Source: Mesorhizobium sp. (lineage in GTDB: Bacteria; Pseudomonadota; Alphaproteobacteria; Rhizobiales; Rhizobiaceae). From it: 33,238 bases of DNA. The stretch covers positions 1 through 33,238 of the forward strand of contig SAQR01000061.1 in NCBI GenBank assembly GCA_004020365.1, read 5' to 3'. A model generated the notes under the pieces. That model worked only from the letters and a program-made list of their open reading frames with translations, did not search any database and had not been told where the DNA came from. A program made the translations under genes and the position numbers. Below, piece after piece: positions 15,562 through 24,138 of this stretch. Numbering within the stretch: the first letter of the stretch is position 1; the number at the start of each line of letters is the position of its first letter.

Positions 15562-16107
15562 ATGTACCACTTCCTCAACCCCGAGCAGCAACCGATGAAA
15601 AGCTTTGTGCCCGGCCCCGACCGCAAGCGCGAGTTCCGCGACGCGCTCGGCCGGTTTGCGACCGGTATCACCGTCGTCACCACGATGACGCCTGATGGTC
15701 CCGTCGGCATCACCGCGAACAGCTTTGCATCGGTGTCCCTCGACCCGCCGATCGTGCTCTGGTCGATCGGCCGGCATTCGAGGCGCTTTGCCGCCTTCGC
15801 AGGTTGCGAGCATTTCGCGGTTCATGTTCTGGGCGCGGAGCAGATGGAGCTGAGCCAGCGCTTCGCTCGCGCCGGCCAAGCCTTCGACGGCCTCCCGCAC
15901 GCCCTGAACGATGCCGGCGTGCCGCTGCTGGGTGGCTGCCTGTCGCGGTTCGAATGCGTGCGGATCTCCGGGCATGAGGGCGGCGACCATTTGATCGTCG
16001 TCGCCCGCGTAACCGCCGCGACCTTGCGAGACGGCGAACCTCTGCTTTTCTTCGGCGGAGGTTACGGACGCTTCGAAGACGGTTCGAACGTGACCCCATC
16101 GATGTAG
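15562..16107 (+). CDS. Flavin reductase (FMN) family protein, partner of the LLM monooxygenase
   Basis: The 181-residue protein belongs to the flavin reductase-like split-barrel family: 'FRDALGRFATGITVVTT', 'GITANSFASVSLDPPIVLWSI' split over residues 50-72, and 'HFAVHVLGAEQ'. It reduces FMN with NAD(P)H and supplies it to an oxygenase. AGGAGG lies about nine bases before ATG 15562; a second ATG at 15595 is possible. The gene follows the LLM gene after 67 bases, and the pair forms a recognisable two-component monooxygenase unit. No separate promoter is evident. Confidence 0.92.
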   Translation: MYHFLNPEQQPMKSFVPGPDRKREFRDALGRFATGITVVTTMTPDGPVGITANSFASVSLDPPIVLWSIGRHSRRFAAFAGCEHFAVHVLGAEQMELSQRFARAGQAFDGLPHALNDAGVPLLGGCLSRFECVRISGHEGGDHLIVVARVTAATLRDGEPLLFFGGGYGRFEDGSNVTPSM

Positions 16108-16145
16108 TGATGGCCTGGCCCGGGCAGCCGCGTGAACCTTACGTC

Positions 16146-17189
16146 TCAGGCGCGAACCGGGCCGGTCGACTGGCGTTGCACGATATGGCAGGCGAATTCG
16201 ATACGGCGCGGCGGCAGGTCCCCGCCGAGATCGGCGAGCAGGAGGTCGAGCGACGCCGCGCCGATCTCGCGCATCGGGATATGCATCGTCGTGAGGGGCG
16301 GGTTTTGGAAGGCCGCCTGCGGAAGGTCATCCATGCCCATGATCGACACGTCGGCGGGCACCTCGTAACCCGACTTGCGGATCGCCATCATCGCGCCAAT
16401 AGCGAGGCTGTCGCCCGCGGCGAGCACAGCTGTGAAGTCGAGGCCACGCGCCTCGATGCGCCGCGCAATTGCTTCGGCTGCAAGCTCCGGCAGCCAATCC
16501 GCCACCTCCACAGCCAGGTCGCCGGCCGCCAGGCCGCGCTCTCGCAGTGCATCCTGCCAGCCCTCGAAGCGACGCTCGATCGTGCGCCGCCCGCGCCGCA
16601 TCAGGAACAGGATGCGCCGGTGGCCGAGGTCGAGCAGGTGCTGCGTCGCGAGATGCGCCGCCGAACGGTTGCATGGCGTCAGGCTCGAATGGTGCATCGC
16701 CGGGTCGTCGCCGTTTATGAGCACGATCGGCTTGCCGAAACCGCCGGTCAGGGTCAGCACCGCCTCGTCGTCAAGCGTCAGAAACAGGCAGCCGACGACG
16801 CTCTTGTCTTGCCTGGCATCATCGAGCAGCGCGATCTGCTCACCGGCGTCGGCGATCGAGCGCGGCACCAGCTCGACGCCGAGAGTTTTTGCACGCTCGT
16901 TCAGTCCGTCGAGCACATAGAAGGTGAACTGGTTGCGGCCATAGTCGATCCTGGCAGCGTTGCTTGCCGCGAGGATCACCTTGCGGCCGGCGATCGAAGT
17001 CGCGACGGTGTAGTTCAGCTTCCTGGCGGTTTCGATGATCGTCGACCGAAGATCGCCGCGCACGCCCTTGCCGCCGGCAAGCGCCCGCGACGCCGTGCTG
17101 ACGGAAACGCCACAGCGCGCAGCTACGTCTTCGAGCCGCACGCGCCGGCTGGGCGTGCCGCGCTTCCCGCTTTCGACCTTGACGACCAT
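16146..17189 (-). CDS. LacI family transcriptional regulator of the uronate oligosaccharide operon
   Basis: This 347-residue protein has a LacI helix-turn-helix and hinge: 'RLEDVAARCGVSVSTASRALAGGKGV', residues about 17-42, then 'ETARKLNYTVA'. A periplasmic-binding-protein-like effector domain follows with 'LGHRRILFLMRRG', 'AGDSLAIGAMMAIRKSGYEVP' and 'SIMGMDDLPQA'. I chose ATG 17189 because GAGG lies about ten bases upstream and the HTH follows directly; an ATG at 17282 would extend through the promoter region. It diverges from the GH105-kduI-ABC operon and is probably its repressor, with an uronate or oligosaccharide as inducer. Confidence 0.93.
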   Translation of the reverse strand: MVVKVESGKRGTPSRRVRLEDVAARCGVSVSTASRALAGGKGVRGDLRSTIIETARKLNYTVATSIAGRKVILAASNAARIDYGRNQFTFYVLDGLNERAKTLGVELVPRSIADAGEQIALLDDARQDKSVVGCLFLTLDDEAVLTLTGGFGKPIVLINGDDPAMHHSSLTPCNRSAAHLATQHLLDLGHRRILFLMRRGRRTIERRFEGWQDALRERGLAAGDLAVEVADWLPELAAEAIARRIEARGLDFTAVLAAGDSLAIGAMMAIRKSGYEVPADVSIMGMDDLPQAAFQNPPLTTMHIPMREIGAASLDLLLADLGGDLPPRRIEFACHIVQRQSTGPVRA

Positions 17190-17296
17190 CGGCTGTGTCC
17201 TCACCAGACCTTCATGCTGCAAAAAAATTTCAGATTGCGCAATAAAAAAACTTGTGGCACCCATTTGCCCGACATCGCACAAACTTGGGAGGAGTA
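17190..17296. promoter_or_regulatory. Divergent promoter region of the LacI gene and the sugar-acid operon
   Basis: This AT-rich gap of 107 bases stands out from its GC-rich surroundings. It contains A-tracts at 17221-17227 and 17244-17250, a perfect 10-base palindrome at 17234-17243 and two copies of AAACTTG at about 17248 and 17282. It must hold promoters for both directions. Confidence 0.6.
17234..17243. promoter_or_regulatory. Probable LacI-family operator
   Basis: ATTGCGCAAT is a perfect palindrome with a central CG, the usual centre of LacI/GalR-family operators. It lies within the divergent promoter region, 45 bases from the LacI start and 53 bases from the GH105 gene start. The flanks are AT-rich but not symmetrical. 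Confidence 0.5.
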
Positions 17297-18397
17297 GTGG
17301 CGTCGTCCATGAGAGATATGCGCTCCAAGCTCGACCTGCTCGTGCGCGGCATGACTGGCCTGCGCCATGACGGCCGTTTCGACGAGCCCAACCTCGACGG
17401 CACGGCCGGCGACTACATCAGCTTCGATTCCTGGGAATGGCCGCAGGGCGTGGGCCTCTACGGCCTCGTTTGCCTCTGGCGGCACAATCGCGACCCGAAA
17501 CTCCTAAAGACAATCGAAGACTGGTACGAGCGCCATTTCAGGGCGGGCCTGCCGCCGATGAACATCAACACTACCGCTCCGATGATGGCGCTGGCATTGC
17601 TCTGGGGCGAGACATGCGATCCGCGCTGGGAAACGCCTCTCGGCCAATGGGCCGAAAGGCTGCTTCGCGACATGCCTCGCACGCCCGAGGGCGGGTTCCA
17701 GCACAATGTCTCAGACAAGATCAACGACGACGAATTGTGGGACGACACGTTGTTCATGGCCGGCCTGTTCCTCGCTTTCCACGGACGCGCGGCCGGCCGG
17801 CAATCCTGCGTCGACGAGGCTGTTCGCCAGTTCCTCGTCCATACTCGCTATCTGGCCGACCCGAAAACCGGCTTGTGGTTCCATGGCTGGACATTTGCCG
17901 GCCGACATAATTTTGCCCGCGCTCTCTGGGCCCGTGGCAACGCCTGGATCACGGTCGGCATCCTCGACCTGATAGAAAATGGCGGTGTCGGCAAGCCAGT
18001 CGAGGCCTATCTGCTCGGCGTGCTAGAAGCGCAGATCGAAGCGCTGCTGCGCCTGCAGGCGCCATCGGGAGCATGGCACACTTTGCTCGACGACCCGACT
18101 TCCTATGAGGAGATGTCGGCCACCGCCGGTATCGGCTATGGTCTGATGAAAGCTGCGCGCCTGGGCGTCGGGCCCAAGGCGTGCGGCCCGGCGGGCCGGC
18201 GCGCACTCGACGCGGTGCTGGCCAGCATCGACGAGAACGGCGTGCTCGGAAACGTTTCCTATGGCACCCGCATGGGCCATGATCTCCAGTTCTACCGCGA
18301 CATCCCGATCCAGCCTACCGGCTACGGCCAGGCCCTGGCGATCCTCTGCCTCACAGAGGGGATGATCCATGCCGAAGCTGCCGAGGCGGCGGCATGA
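17297..18397 (+). CDS. Unsaturated glycuronyl hydrolase (GH105/GH88-like)
   Basis: The protein of about 366 residues is an (alpha/alpha)6-barrel hydrolase of the YteR/UGL type. It hydrates the 4,5-double bond of lyase-generated unsaturated uronic acid residues and so frees the sugar. Motifs include 'WPQGVGLYGL' near residue 48, 'NTTAPMMALALLWG', 'ELWDDTLFMAGLFLAF' with the candidate catalytic Asp at about 150, and 'FARALWARGNAWITVGI'. There is no signal peptide, so it acts in the cytoplasm. GTG 17297 is used because GGGAGG lies four bases upstream; ATG 17309 is the alternative. The stop overlaps the kduI start as ATGA. Confidence 0.9.
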   Translation: MASSMRDMRSKLDLLVRGMTGLRHDGRFDEPNLDGTAGDYISFDSWEWPQGVGLYGLVCLWRHNRDPKLLKTIEDWYERHFRAGLPPMNINTTAPMMALALLWGETCDPRWETPLGQWAERLLRDMPRTPEGGFQHNVSDKINDDELWDDTLFMAGLFLAFHGRAAGRQSCVDEAVRQFLVHTRYLADPKTGLWFHGWTFAGRHNFARALWARGNAWITVGILDLIENGGVGKPVEAYLLGVLEAQIEALLRLQAPSGAWHTLLDDPTSYEEMSATAGIGYGLMKAARLGVGPKACGPAGRRALDAVLASIDENGVLGNVSYGTRMGHDLQFYRDIPIQPTGYGQALAILCLTEGMIHAEAAEAAA

Positions 18398-19230
18398 CGA
18401 TGCGCGTTCTCTACGGCGCCGGTCCGGGCGACATCGATGCCTACGGGACGGAGCGGCTACGCGCTGAGTTTCTGGTGGAGCGGCTGTTCGAGCCCGGCCG
18501 CATCGCCTTCGCTTACACCCATGTCGACCGCATGATCGTCGGCGGCGCGTGCCCAACCGGAGAGCCGCTGAGTTTCGGCGATGGCGCCGACGTCGGCACG
18601 CCTCATCTGTTCACCGCGCGCGAGATGGGCATCGCCAATCTCGGCGGCGCAGGAACAGTGAGCGTCGACCAGCAGCGCTTCGCGCTCGCCAACCGCGATG
18701 TGCTCTATGTCGGGCGCGGCGCTAAACAAGTGACGCTCGAAAGCGACAGCGCCGCGCACCCCGCCTGGTTCTATATGAACTCGGTTCCGGCCGGCGCAGA
18801 CATCAAGCATCGGCTGATCACGAAATCCGAGGCGAAGCCGCTCGAACTCGGCGAGGAGCGACGCGCCAATAAGCGCACATTGCGCATGTACATTCATCCG
18901 GAAGTCGCGCCTTCCTGTCTGCTGCTGATGGGCATCACGGATCTCGCTGCGGGCAGCGTCTGGAACACCATGCCCCCTCACCTGCATGAGCGGCGCATGG
19001 AAGCCTATCTCTATTTCGATCTCGCGACGGAAGATCGGGTGATCCATCTGATGGGACGGCCGGACAATACCCGCCATCTGATCGTGGCCAATGGCGACTG
19101 TGTCATCTCGCCGGCCTGGTCGATCCATATGGGCAGCGGAACCGGCCCCTACGCCTTCGTCTGGGGCATGACGGGCGAGAACCAGGCCTATAACGACGTG
19201 TCGCCCGTGCCCGTTGAGACGCTGCGATGA
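18394..19230 (+). CDS. kduI: 5-Dehydro-4-deoxy-D-glucuronate isomerase
   Basis: The 278-residue protein is the same length as E. coli KduI and keeps its zinc site: His196 and His198 in 'MPPHLHERRMEAY', Glu203, and His245 in 'AWSIHMGSG'. The N-terminal 'YTHVDRMIVGG' and 'VGRGAKQV' also match. It isomerises 5-keto-4-deoxyuronate, the spontaneous product of unsaturated uronate, to 3-deoxy-glycero-hexulosonate. This fits exactly downstream of the GH105 enzyme. The next enzymes of the route (KduD, KdgK, KdgA) are not in this window. Confidence 0.97.
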   Translation: MTMRVLYGAGPGDIDAYGTERLRAEFLVERLFEPGRIAFAYTHVDRMIVGGACPTGEPLSFGDGADVGTPHLFTAREMGIANLGGAGTVSVDQQRFALANRDVLYVGRGAKQVTLESDSAAHPAWFYMNSVPAGADIKHRLITKSEAKPLELGEERRANKRTLRMYIHPEVAPSCLLLMGITDLAAGSVWNTMPPHLHERRMEAYLYFDLATEDRVIHLMGRPDNTRHLIVANGDCVISPAWSIHMGSGTGPYAFVWGMTGENQAYNDVSPVPVETLR

Positions 19231-21752
19231 ACACCGTGGAACCGATCAAGCACGATTTTGCGCTGCGCCGGCCGCTAGCGCTCGGCGGCCCAGTTGTTTA
19301 CTGGCTCGTCGGCACGACGTCTGAGCAGCGCTACGATGTTGCAGATCAGCCGATGCAAGGGGAGATGGATCCCTTCTTCTTCCTGACCAAGCACAAGAAT
19401 TTCATCCCGCACGAATATCCCTGCCGAACCGAGTTTGCCGCCGAACGCCGCGGGAAACGGCCCACGCCGCAGGGCGTCTTCGAGCCGGACCGTGTTTGGC
19501 TTCCGTTCGGCTCGCCGCGCGTCGACCTGTCGGGCTTCTGGTTCCGCCCGACCGTGGTCGCCACCTGGGCAAGTACCATGCTCGACGCAGGCTCGGACGG
19601 CCGGGCGCGGCTGCGGCTGCGCACCTGCGGCGGCGCCGTTTTGTTCGTCAACGGGATAGAGGCCGGCTGGATGGCGCCCTACGGGCGCAATCTCGAGGCT
19701 TCCCAGGATTTCGAGGTCGATCTCGTCGCCGGCGCCAACCAGATCAGCATCTGGTTCGACGACCTCGCGGAGCGTGACGCACGCTACTTCTTCCAACTCG
19801 ACTATCTCCGAGGCCCAGCTGCCGAACAGGTCTTGCCCACGACCGTCAAAGGCGACGTCGCGGCGGCCATGGAAGCCGCTCTCGACGCAATGCATTTCGA
19901 GCATCCATTTTATTCCGGCGGCGAAGTGGCGCTGGTGACGGATGTCGCGCTGCCGGTTGCGATGGATGTAGCTGTTGTGATCGAGGGCGACTTCATGTCG
20001 ATCGAGGCGCCCGTGGTCTTCCGCCGCCGCATCGAAGCGGGGGCAAGACGCATCACGATTGCCGCCACGGAAGAACTTCCCGCCGATTTCCGGCATTTTG
20101 CCGTATCGCTCTCATCGTCAGGCTTTGTTGCCCGGCGGGTCTTCGGCGTCGAAATCTGTCATGCGGCGCGTCAGGGCCGCGCCCCTGCCATCCTTGCCGA
20201 CAGGATCGTCGAAGCCCTGGAACAGGTCTCCAATTTCGCCGAGGCCGATACCGTGCGGGCGCTGGCGCGGCTGGCGACGGGCCGCGGCGGCGCCGAAACC
20301 GACGCCATCATTGCTGCTGCACTGCCGGCGATCGAAGATTGCCACGACTGCGCCGATTTCATCCTGGTTCCACTGCTCTGGTGCCGTCGTGCCTATGGCG
20401 ACAGGATTGCGGTCGATCTGCGTCACCGCATTGACGAGGCGATCCTCAATTACCGCTATTGGATGGATGAGCCGGGCAACGACGTGCAATGGTACTTCTC
20501 CGAAAACCATGCGCTTCTGTTTCACACCGCGGCTTATCTCGGCGGCCATCTCTTGCCCAACGCCCGCTTTGTCCGCTCCGGGCGCACCGGCGCGGAGCAG
20601 TCGACCGTGGGTCTTGCCCGCGTGCGCGCCTGGCTCGATCATTTCGAGGCATGGGAAATGGCGGAATTCAACTCCGCCCCTTATTTCCCGATCGATCTCA
20701 AGGGGTTGACGATCCTGTACGCGCTTGGGCCAGATGCCGACGTCCGCCGGCGCGCCGGGGCTGCAATCAACCGCCTGCTCGAGATCGTCGCCCGCTCGGC
20801 TCAGCAGGGCATGCTTACCGGCGCGCAGGGCCGCTCCTACGAACACACGCTGCGCGCCGCCCGTTCGCTGGAACTTTCCGGCATTGCACGCCTGCTGTGG
20901 GGCAAAGGTTTTTATGGCATGCGCTTCCACGCCCTGCCGCAGCTTGCGCTCTGCCTGCGCGACCATGGGCTCCACGTCCCGCAAGAACTGACCGGCATCG
21001 CATGCATGGCGGGCGACGACGCACAGGAATGGTGCTTCGCGCAGGGCCAGAATCGGATCGCCAAGCTCTACCACTACAAGACCCGCGATTTCGCCATGGG
21101 AAGCGCAGCAGCCTATCGCTGGAACGAATGGGGTTATCAGGAAACGGTGCTGCACCTGCGCCTCGGCGGCAATCCCGACGCGCAGATATGGATCAACCAT
21201 CCGGGCGAGACGATTCATTCGGGCTATGGCCGGCCGTCCTACTGGGGCGGCTCCGGATCTCTGCCGCGCGTTCATCAATACCGCGACCTGGCAGTTGTGC
21301 TGTTCAGCTGCGCTGCCGAGCAACCCGACTTTACCCATGCCTGGTTCCCCCAGAGCGCGTTCGACGAAGCGTGGGTCAAGGAGCACATCGCTTCGGCGCG
21401 CGGCGGCGACGGGTTCGTGATGCTGAAGGCCGACAGCGCCTTCGAGCTTGTCGGCCGCGGACCGACCGCTGGAAACGAGCTGCGCGTGCCGGGCCACCAA
21501 GCCGCATGGATCATCCGCTTGGGCCGGCGCCGGCAATACGGGTCGCTGGAGGAATTCGAGGCGCAGTTTTCTCAGCTCGCGCTCGGCCACGGAGAAAACG
21601 ACCTTCTGAATGTCAATGACCCGGAATACGGCGACGTGCTGTTCCATCCGGATGGCCGCATAGAGGCTGAGGACCGTGTCATCGATCCGGCCGACTGGCA
21701 GGTCACGGGCGAAGCCACGTTCTTCACAGCCGACGCCATCGCAACCAGGTGA
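19227..21752 (+). CDS. Large multidomain cytoplasmic protein of unknown family, candidate polysaccharide lyase or glycosidase
   Basis: I cannot name the family of this 841-residue protein. Residues about 100-200 look like a jelly-roll sugar-binding domain ('GGAVLFVNGIEAGWMAPYG', 'GANQISIWFDDLAERDARYF'), followed by a second beta-rich stretch to about 330. Residues 335-640 are helical and resemble an (alpha/alpha) toroid, with 'WYFSENHALLFHTAAYLGGH' near 422-441 and 'GRSYEHTL' near 533. Residues 640-841 are again beta-rich ('GSAAAYRWNEWGYQE', 'SYWGGSGSLPRVHQY'). Toroid plus beta-sandwich is the architecture of several uronate-polysaccharide lyases and related hydrolases. No signal peptide is visible. 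It overlaps kduI by four bases and precedes the ABC importer, so it probably works on imported oligosaccharides. Candidate catalytic residues are Asn427/His428 and Tyr/His in 'SYEH'. Confidence 0.85.
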   Translation: MNTVEPIKHDFALRRPLALGGPVVYWLVGTTSEQRYDVADQPMQGEMDPFFFLTKHKNFIPHEYPCRTEFAAERRGKRPTPQGVFEPDRVWLPFGSPRVDLSGFWFRPTVVATWASTMLDAGSDGRARLRLRTCGGAVLFVNGIEAGWMAPYGRNLEASQDFEVDLVAGANQISIWFDDLAERDARYFFQLDYLRGPAAEQVLPTTVKGDVAAAMEAALDAMHFEHPFYSGGEVALVTDVALPVAMDVAVVIEGDFMSIEAPVVFRRRIEAGARRITIAATEELPADFRHFAVSLSSSGFVARRVFGVEICHAARQGRAPAILADRIVEALEQVSNFAEADTVRALARLATGRGGAETDAIIAAALPAIEDCHDCADFILVPLLWCRRAYGDRIAVDLRHRIDEAILNYRYWMDEPGNDVQWYFSENHALLFHTAAYLGGHLLPNARFVRSGRTGAEQSTVGLARVRAWLDHFEAWEMAEFNSAPYFPIDLKGLTILYALGPDADVRRRAGAAINRLLEIVARSAQQGMLTGAQGRSYEHTLRAARSLELSGIARLLWGKGFYGMRFHALPQLALCLRDHGLHVPQELTGIACMAGDDAQEWCFAQGQNRIAKLYHYKTRDFAMGSAAAYRWNEWGYQETVLHLRLGGNPDAQIWINHPGETIHSGYGRPSYWGGSGSLPRVHQYRDLAVVLFSCAAEQPDFTHAWFPQSAFDEAWVKEHIASARGGDGFVMLKADSAFELVGRGPTAGNELRVPGHQAAWIIRLGRRRQYGSLEEFEAQFSQLALGHGENDLLNVNDPEYGDVLFHPDGRIEAEDRVIDPADWQVTGEATFFTADAIATR

Positions 21753-21834
21753 GGATTGGATCAAAAGGAGCAGGACAAGCAGCTCGGACAACGACAATCA
21801 AGCGGTGAAGACCGCAAAAGCGGAGGAATGAACC

Positions 21835-23097
21835 ATGAGAATGAATTCGATAATCTTGGGCCTTTCGGCTGGCCTTCTGTCGTCGACCGCGTTCGCAGGC
21901 GACGTTCGCGTGATGTGGTACTCGGACGGCGTCGAGGGCGAGGTGATACAGGACCTGCTCAACCGCTTCATGAAAGACAATCCGGACATCAACGTCATTC
22001 TCGACAATGTCGCCTACAAGGTTGTCCAGGAACAGCTCCCGGTCGAACTCGAGGCAGGACGGGGTCCCGATATCGCCCGCGTCACCAATATCAAGGAACT
22101 CGCCGATCATTGGCTCGACCTGACGCCTGTGGTTGCCGATCCAGCATACTGGCAGACGAATTTCGGCGACCAGTTCGACTGGATGCGCCCTGACGGTTCC
22201 AAGATCATTCCGGGCTTCATGACCCAGATCACGCTGACCGGCGGCTTCGTCAACAAGACGCTTTTCGAACAGGCCGGCGTGCCGATCCCGGCCGACACCG
22301 CAACCTGGGACGAATGGGTCGACGCCGCCGGCAAGGTGCAGCAGAGCCAGCAGCTCAATGCTGCGTTTGCCATCGATCGCAGCGGCCATCGTATCTCGGC
22401 GGCGAACATCTCTTATGGCGCCAACTACATCGGCGCTGATCGACTGCCGGCGCCGATCGACGCCGGCACGAAAGCCTTCGCCGAAAAACTGGTCAATTGG
22501 GTTGCCGACGGCCGCATGAACAAGGAAATCTGGGTGTCGGCGTCGGGCACCACCTATCGCGCCGGGGCCGACGACTTCATCAATGGGCAGATTGCCTACT
22601 ATTATTCGGGCAGCTGGCAGGTCGCCAACCTGGCCAGCAAGATCGGCAAGAACTTCGACTGGGTCGCAACGGGCTCGCCGTGCGGCACCGCCGCCTGCAC
22701 CGGCATGCCGGGGGGTGCTGCGCTGGTCGCCGTCAAATACACGAAGAACGCCGCTGAAGTCGGCAAGGTGATGGACTTCCTGGGCCGCGAGGACATCATG
22801 CGCGAATTCACCGAGCGCACCCTGTTCCTGCCCGCACACAAGGGCGTTTTCGCCGGCAAGATCGACTACAAGACCGATGACGAGAACGTCAAGGCGTCGC
22901 TCGAAGCCTTCCTGAAGGCATCGGGCAAGATCGCGCCGAATGCCGCCGCCCTGCCGGCATGGAAATGGGGAACCCCGGTTTATGGCGCGCTGGTGACCCG
23001 CATCAGTCAGGTCATGGCCGGCGAGCTGAAGCTCGACGAGGCTTTCGTCCGCATCGACGAGGACATCAAGGCACAGGTGGCCGAGGCATCGAAGTAG
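21835..23097 (+). CDS. ABC transporter extracellular sugar-binding protein (CUT1 family)
   Basis: This 420-residue protein starts with a signal peptide ('MRMNSIILGLSAGLLSSTAFAG', split at about residue 21). The mature part is typical of solute-binding protein family 1: 'DLLNRFMKDNPDINV', 'LPVELEAGRGPDIARV', 'GFVNKTLFEQAGVP' and 'TWDEWVDAAGKV'. A GGAGG lies about ten bases before the start. It binds the oligosaccharide in the periplasm for the permease genes that follow. An 82-base gap separates it from the 841-residue gene; differential expression of the binding protein is possible but no clear promoter is seen. Confidence 0.94.
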   Translation: MRMNSIILGLSAGLLSSTAFAGDVRVMWYSDGVEGEVIQDLLNRFMKDNPDINVILDNVAYKVVQEQLPVELEAGRGPDIARVTNIKELADHWLDLTPVVADPAYWQTNFGDQFDWMRPDGSKIIPGFMTQITLTGGFVNKTLFEQAGVPIPADTATWDEWVDAAGKVQQSQQLNAAFAIDRSGHRISAANISYGANYIGADRLPAPIDAGTKAFAEKLVNWVADGRMNKEIWVSASGTTYRAGADDFINGQIAYYYSGSWQVANLASKIGKNFDWVATGSPCGTAACTGMPGGAALVAVKYTKNAAEVGKVMDFLGREDIMREFTERTLFLPAHKGVFAGKIDYKTDDENVKASLEAFLKASGKIAPNAAALPAWKWGTPVYGALVTRISQVMAGELKLDEAFVRIDEDIKAQVAEASK

Positions 23098-23112
23098 CGT
23101 CGCGGCAGTGTC

Positions 23113-24138
23113 ATGGCAGACGTCCGAAACGGCATAGCAACCCGCGCCGGCGCCATCATCCTGGCGCCGGTCGGCTGGCTTGCGAATGTTTTCGATGCGC
23201 CGCTGCGCATGCTGCAACGGCGCACGGGCAGCAATGGCATGGCCGTGTTCTTCCTGGCGCCGAACATGCTGGTGTTCGGCATTTTCGTGCTGTTTCCGCT
23301 GGTCATCAACATCCTCTATTCGATGACCGGTGGCGGGGCGCTGTTCCTCGGCGACCGCACCTTCGTCGGCGCCGATCAGTATGGGCGGCTGTTCAGTTGC
23401 GGCAGCTATCTCGATCCGAAGAGTTGCACCGAGGACCTGTTCTGGATCGCGGTTTGGAACACCCTGGCCTTCGTCGTGCTGCAAGTGGCGATGATGGTTG
23501 CCGTGGCGCTTGTCACCGCGCTAGTGCTCAACCGTGAGTTGCGTGCGCGCAGTTTCTGGCGCGCCGTGTTCTTCTTCCCTGTGCTTTTGTCGCCGGTCGT
23601 GGTCGGTCTCATCTGGCGCTGGATCCTGCAGCGGCAGGGACTGCTCAACCTGATGGTGTTCGAGGCGGGCGGTACCCCGGTCAACTGGCTGGTGGAGCGC
23701 AACTGGGCCTTCGCAGCCACGATCATGGTGTCGGTCTGGGCCCATGTCGGCTTCTATGCACTGATCCTTCTCGCCGGGCTTCAGGCCATTCCGAAAGACC
23801 TCTATGAGGCCGCCGAGATGGACGGCACGCGGCCCATGCGCGTCTTCTGGCGCATAACGCTGCCTTTGCTGGCGCCCAACCTCCTGGTCGTGCTGGTGCT
23901 GACACTCATCCGCGCCGTGCAGATATTCGACGAGGTCTATGTGCTGACCGGAGGCGGTCCCGGGACCAGCACGCTGTTCCTCACGCAGTACATCTATGAG
24001 GTCGGCTTCGCCTCGATGCTGCGCAACCCGGGGCTCGCCTCCGCGGCCTCGATCCTCATGGGAGCGGTGCTGGTCGTGCTGACCTTGATCCAGCTGAGCA
24101 TCGCAAGACGCAACGAGCAGCGGGGCAAAATGCGATGA
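23113..24138 (+). CDS. ABC sugar transporter permease, MalF type
   Basis: The 341-residue protein has six main membrane segments, and near residue 235 the cytoplasmic EAA loop that docks on the ATPase ('YEAAEMDGTRPMRVFWRITL'). The N-terminus has an extra hydrophilic and amphipathic section before the first clear helix ('MAVFFLAPNMLVFGIFVLFP'). A short Cys-containing periplasmic loop ('SCGSYLDPKSC') follows. It forms the import channel with the next gene product, whose start overlaps its stop as ATGA. Confidence 0.94.
   Translation: MADVRNGIATRAGAIILAPVGWLANVFDAPLRMLQRRTGSNGMAVFFLAPNMLVFGIFVLFPLVINILYSMTGGGALFLGDRTFVGADQYGRLFSCGSYLDPKSCTEDLFWIAVWNTLAFVVLQVAMMVAVALVTALVLNRELRARSFWRAVFFFPVLLSPVVVGLIWRWILQRQGLLNLMVFEAGGTPVNWLVERNWAFAATIMVSVWAHVGFYALILLAGLQAIPKDLYEAAEMDGTRPMRVFWRITLPLLAPNLLVVLVLTLIRAVQIFDEVYVLTGGGPGTSTLFLTQYIYEVGFASMLRNPGLASAASILMGAVLVVLTLIQLSIARRNEQRGKMR

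Noticed and set aside
15491-15562. A 23-codon frame between the LLM and flavin reductase genes, linked to the latter by ATGA overlap
   Set aside because: It has no ribosome site of its own, starts with three Met codons inside the end of the LLM gene and shows no protein-like pattern; the flavin reductase has its own AGGAGG.
20118-21797. Very long minus-strand open frame of about 559 codons opposite the 841-residue gene
   Set aside because: No motif or ribosome site is seen, and the plus-strand frame is coupled to kduI and has domain-like character, so the minus frame is a codon-bias shadow.
21724-23484. Long minus-strand open frame of about 586 codons opposite the sugar-binding protein gene
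   Set aside because: The plus strand carries an unmistakable binding protein with signal peptide; the antisense frame has no recognisable domain.
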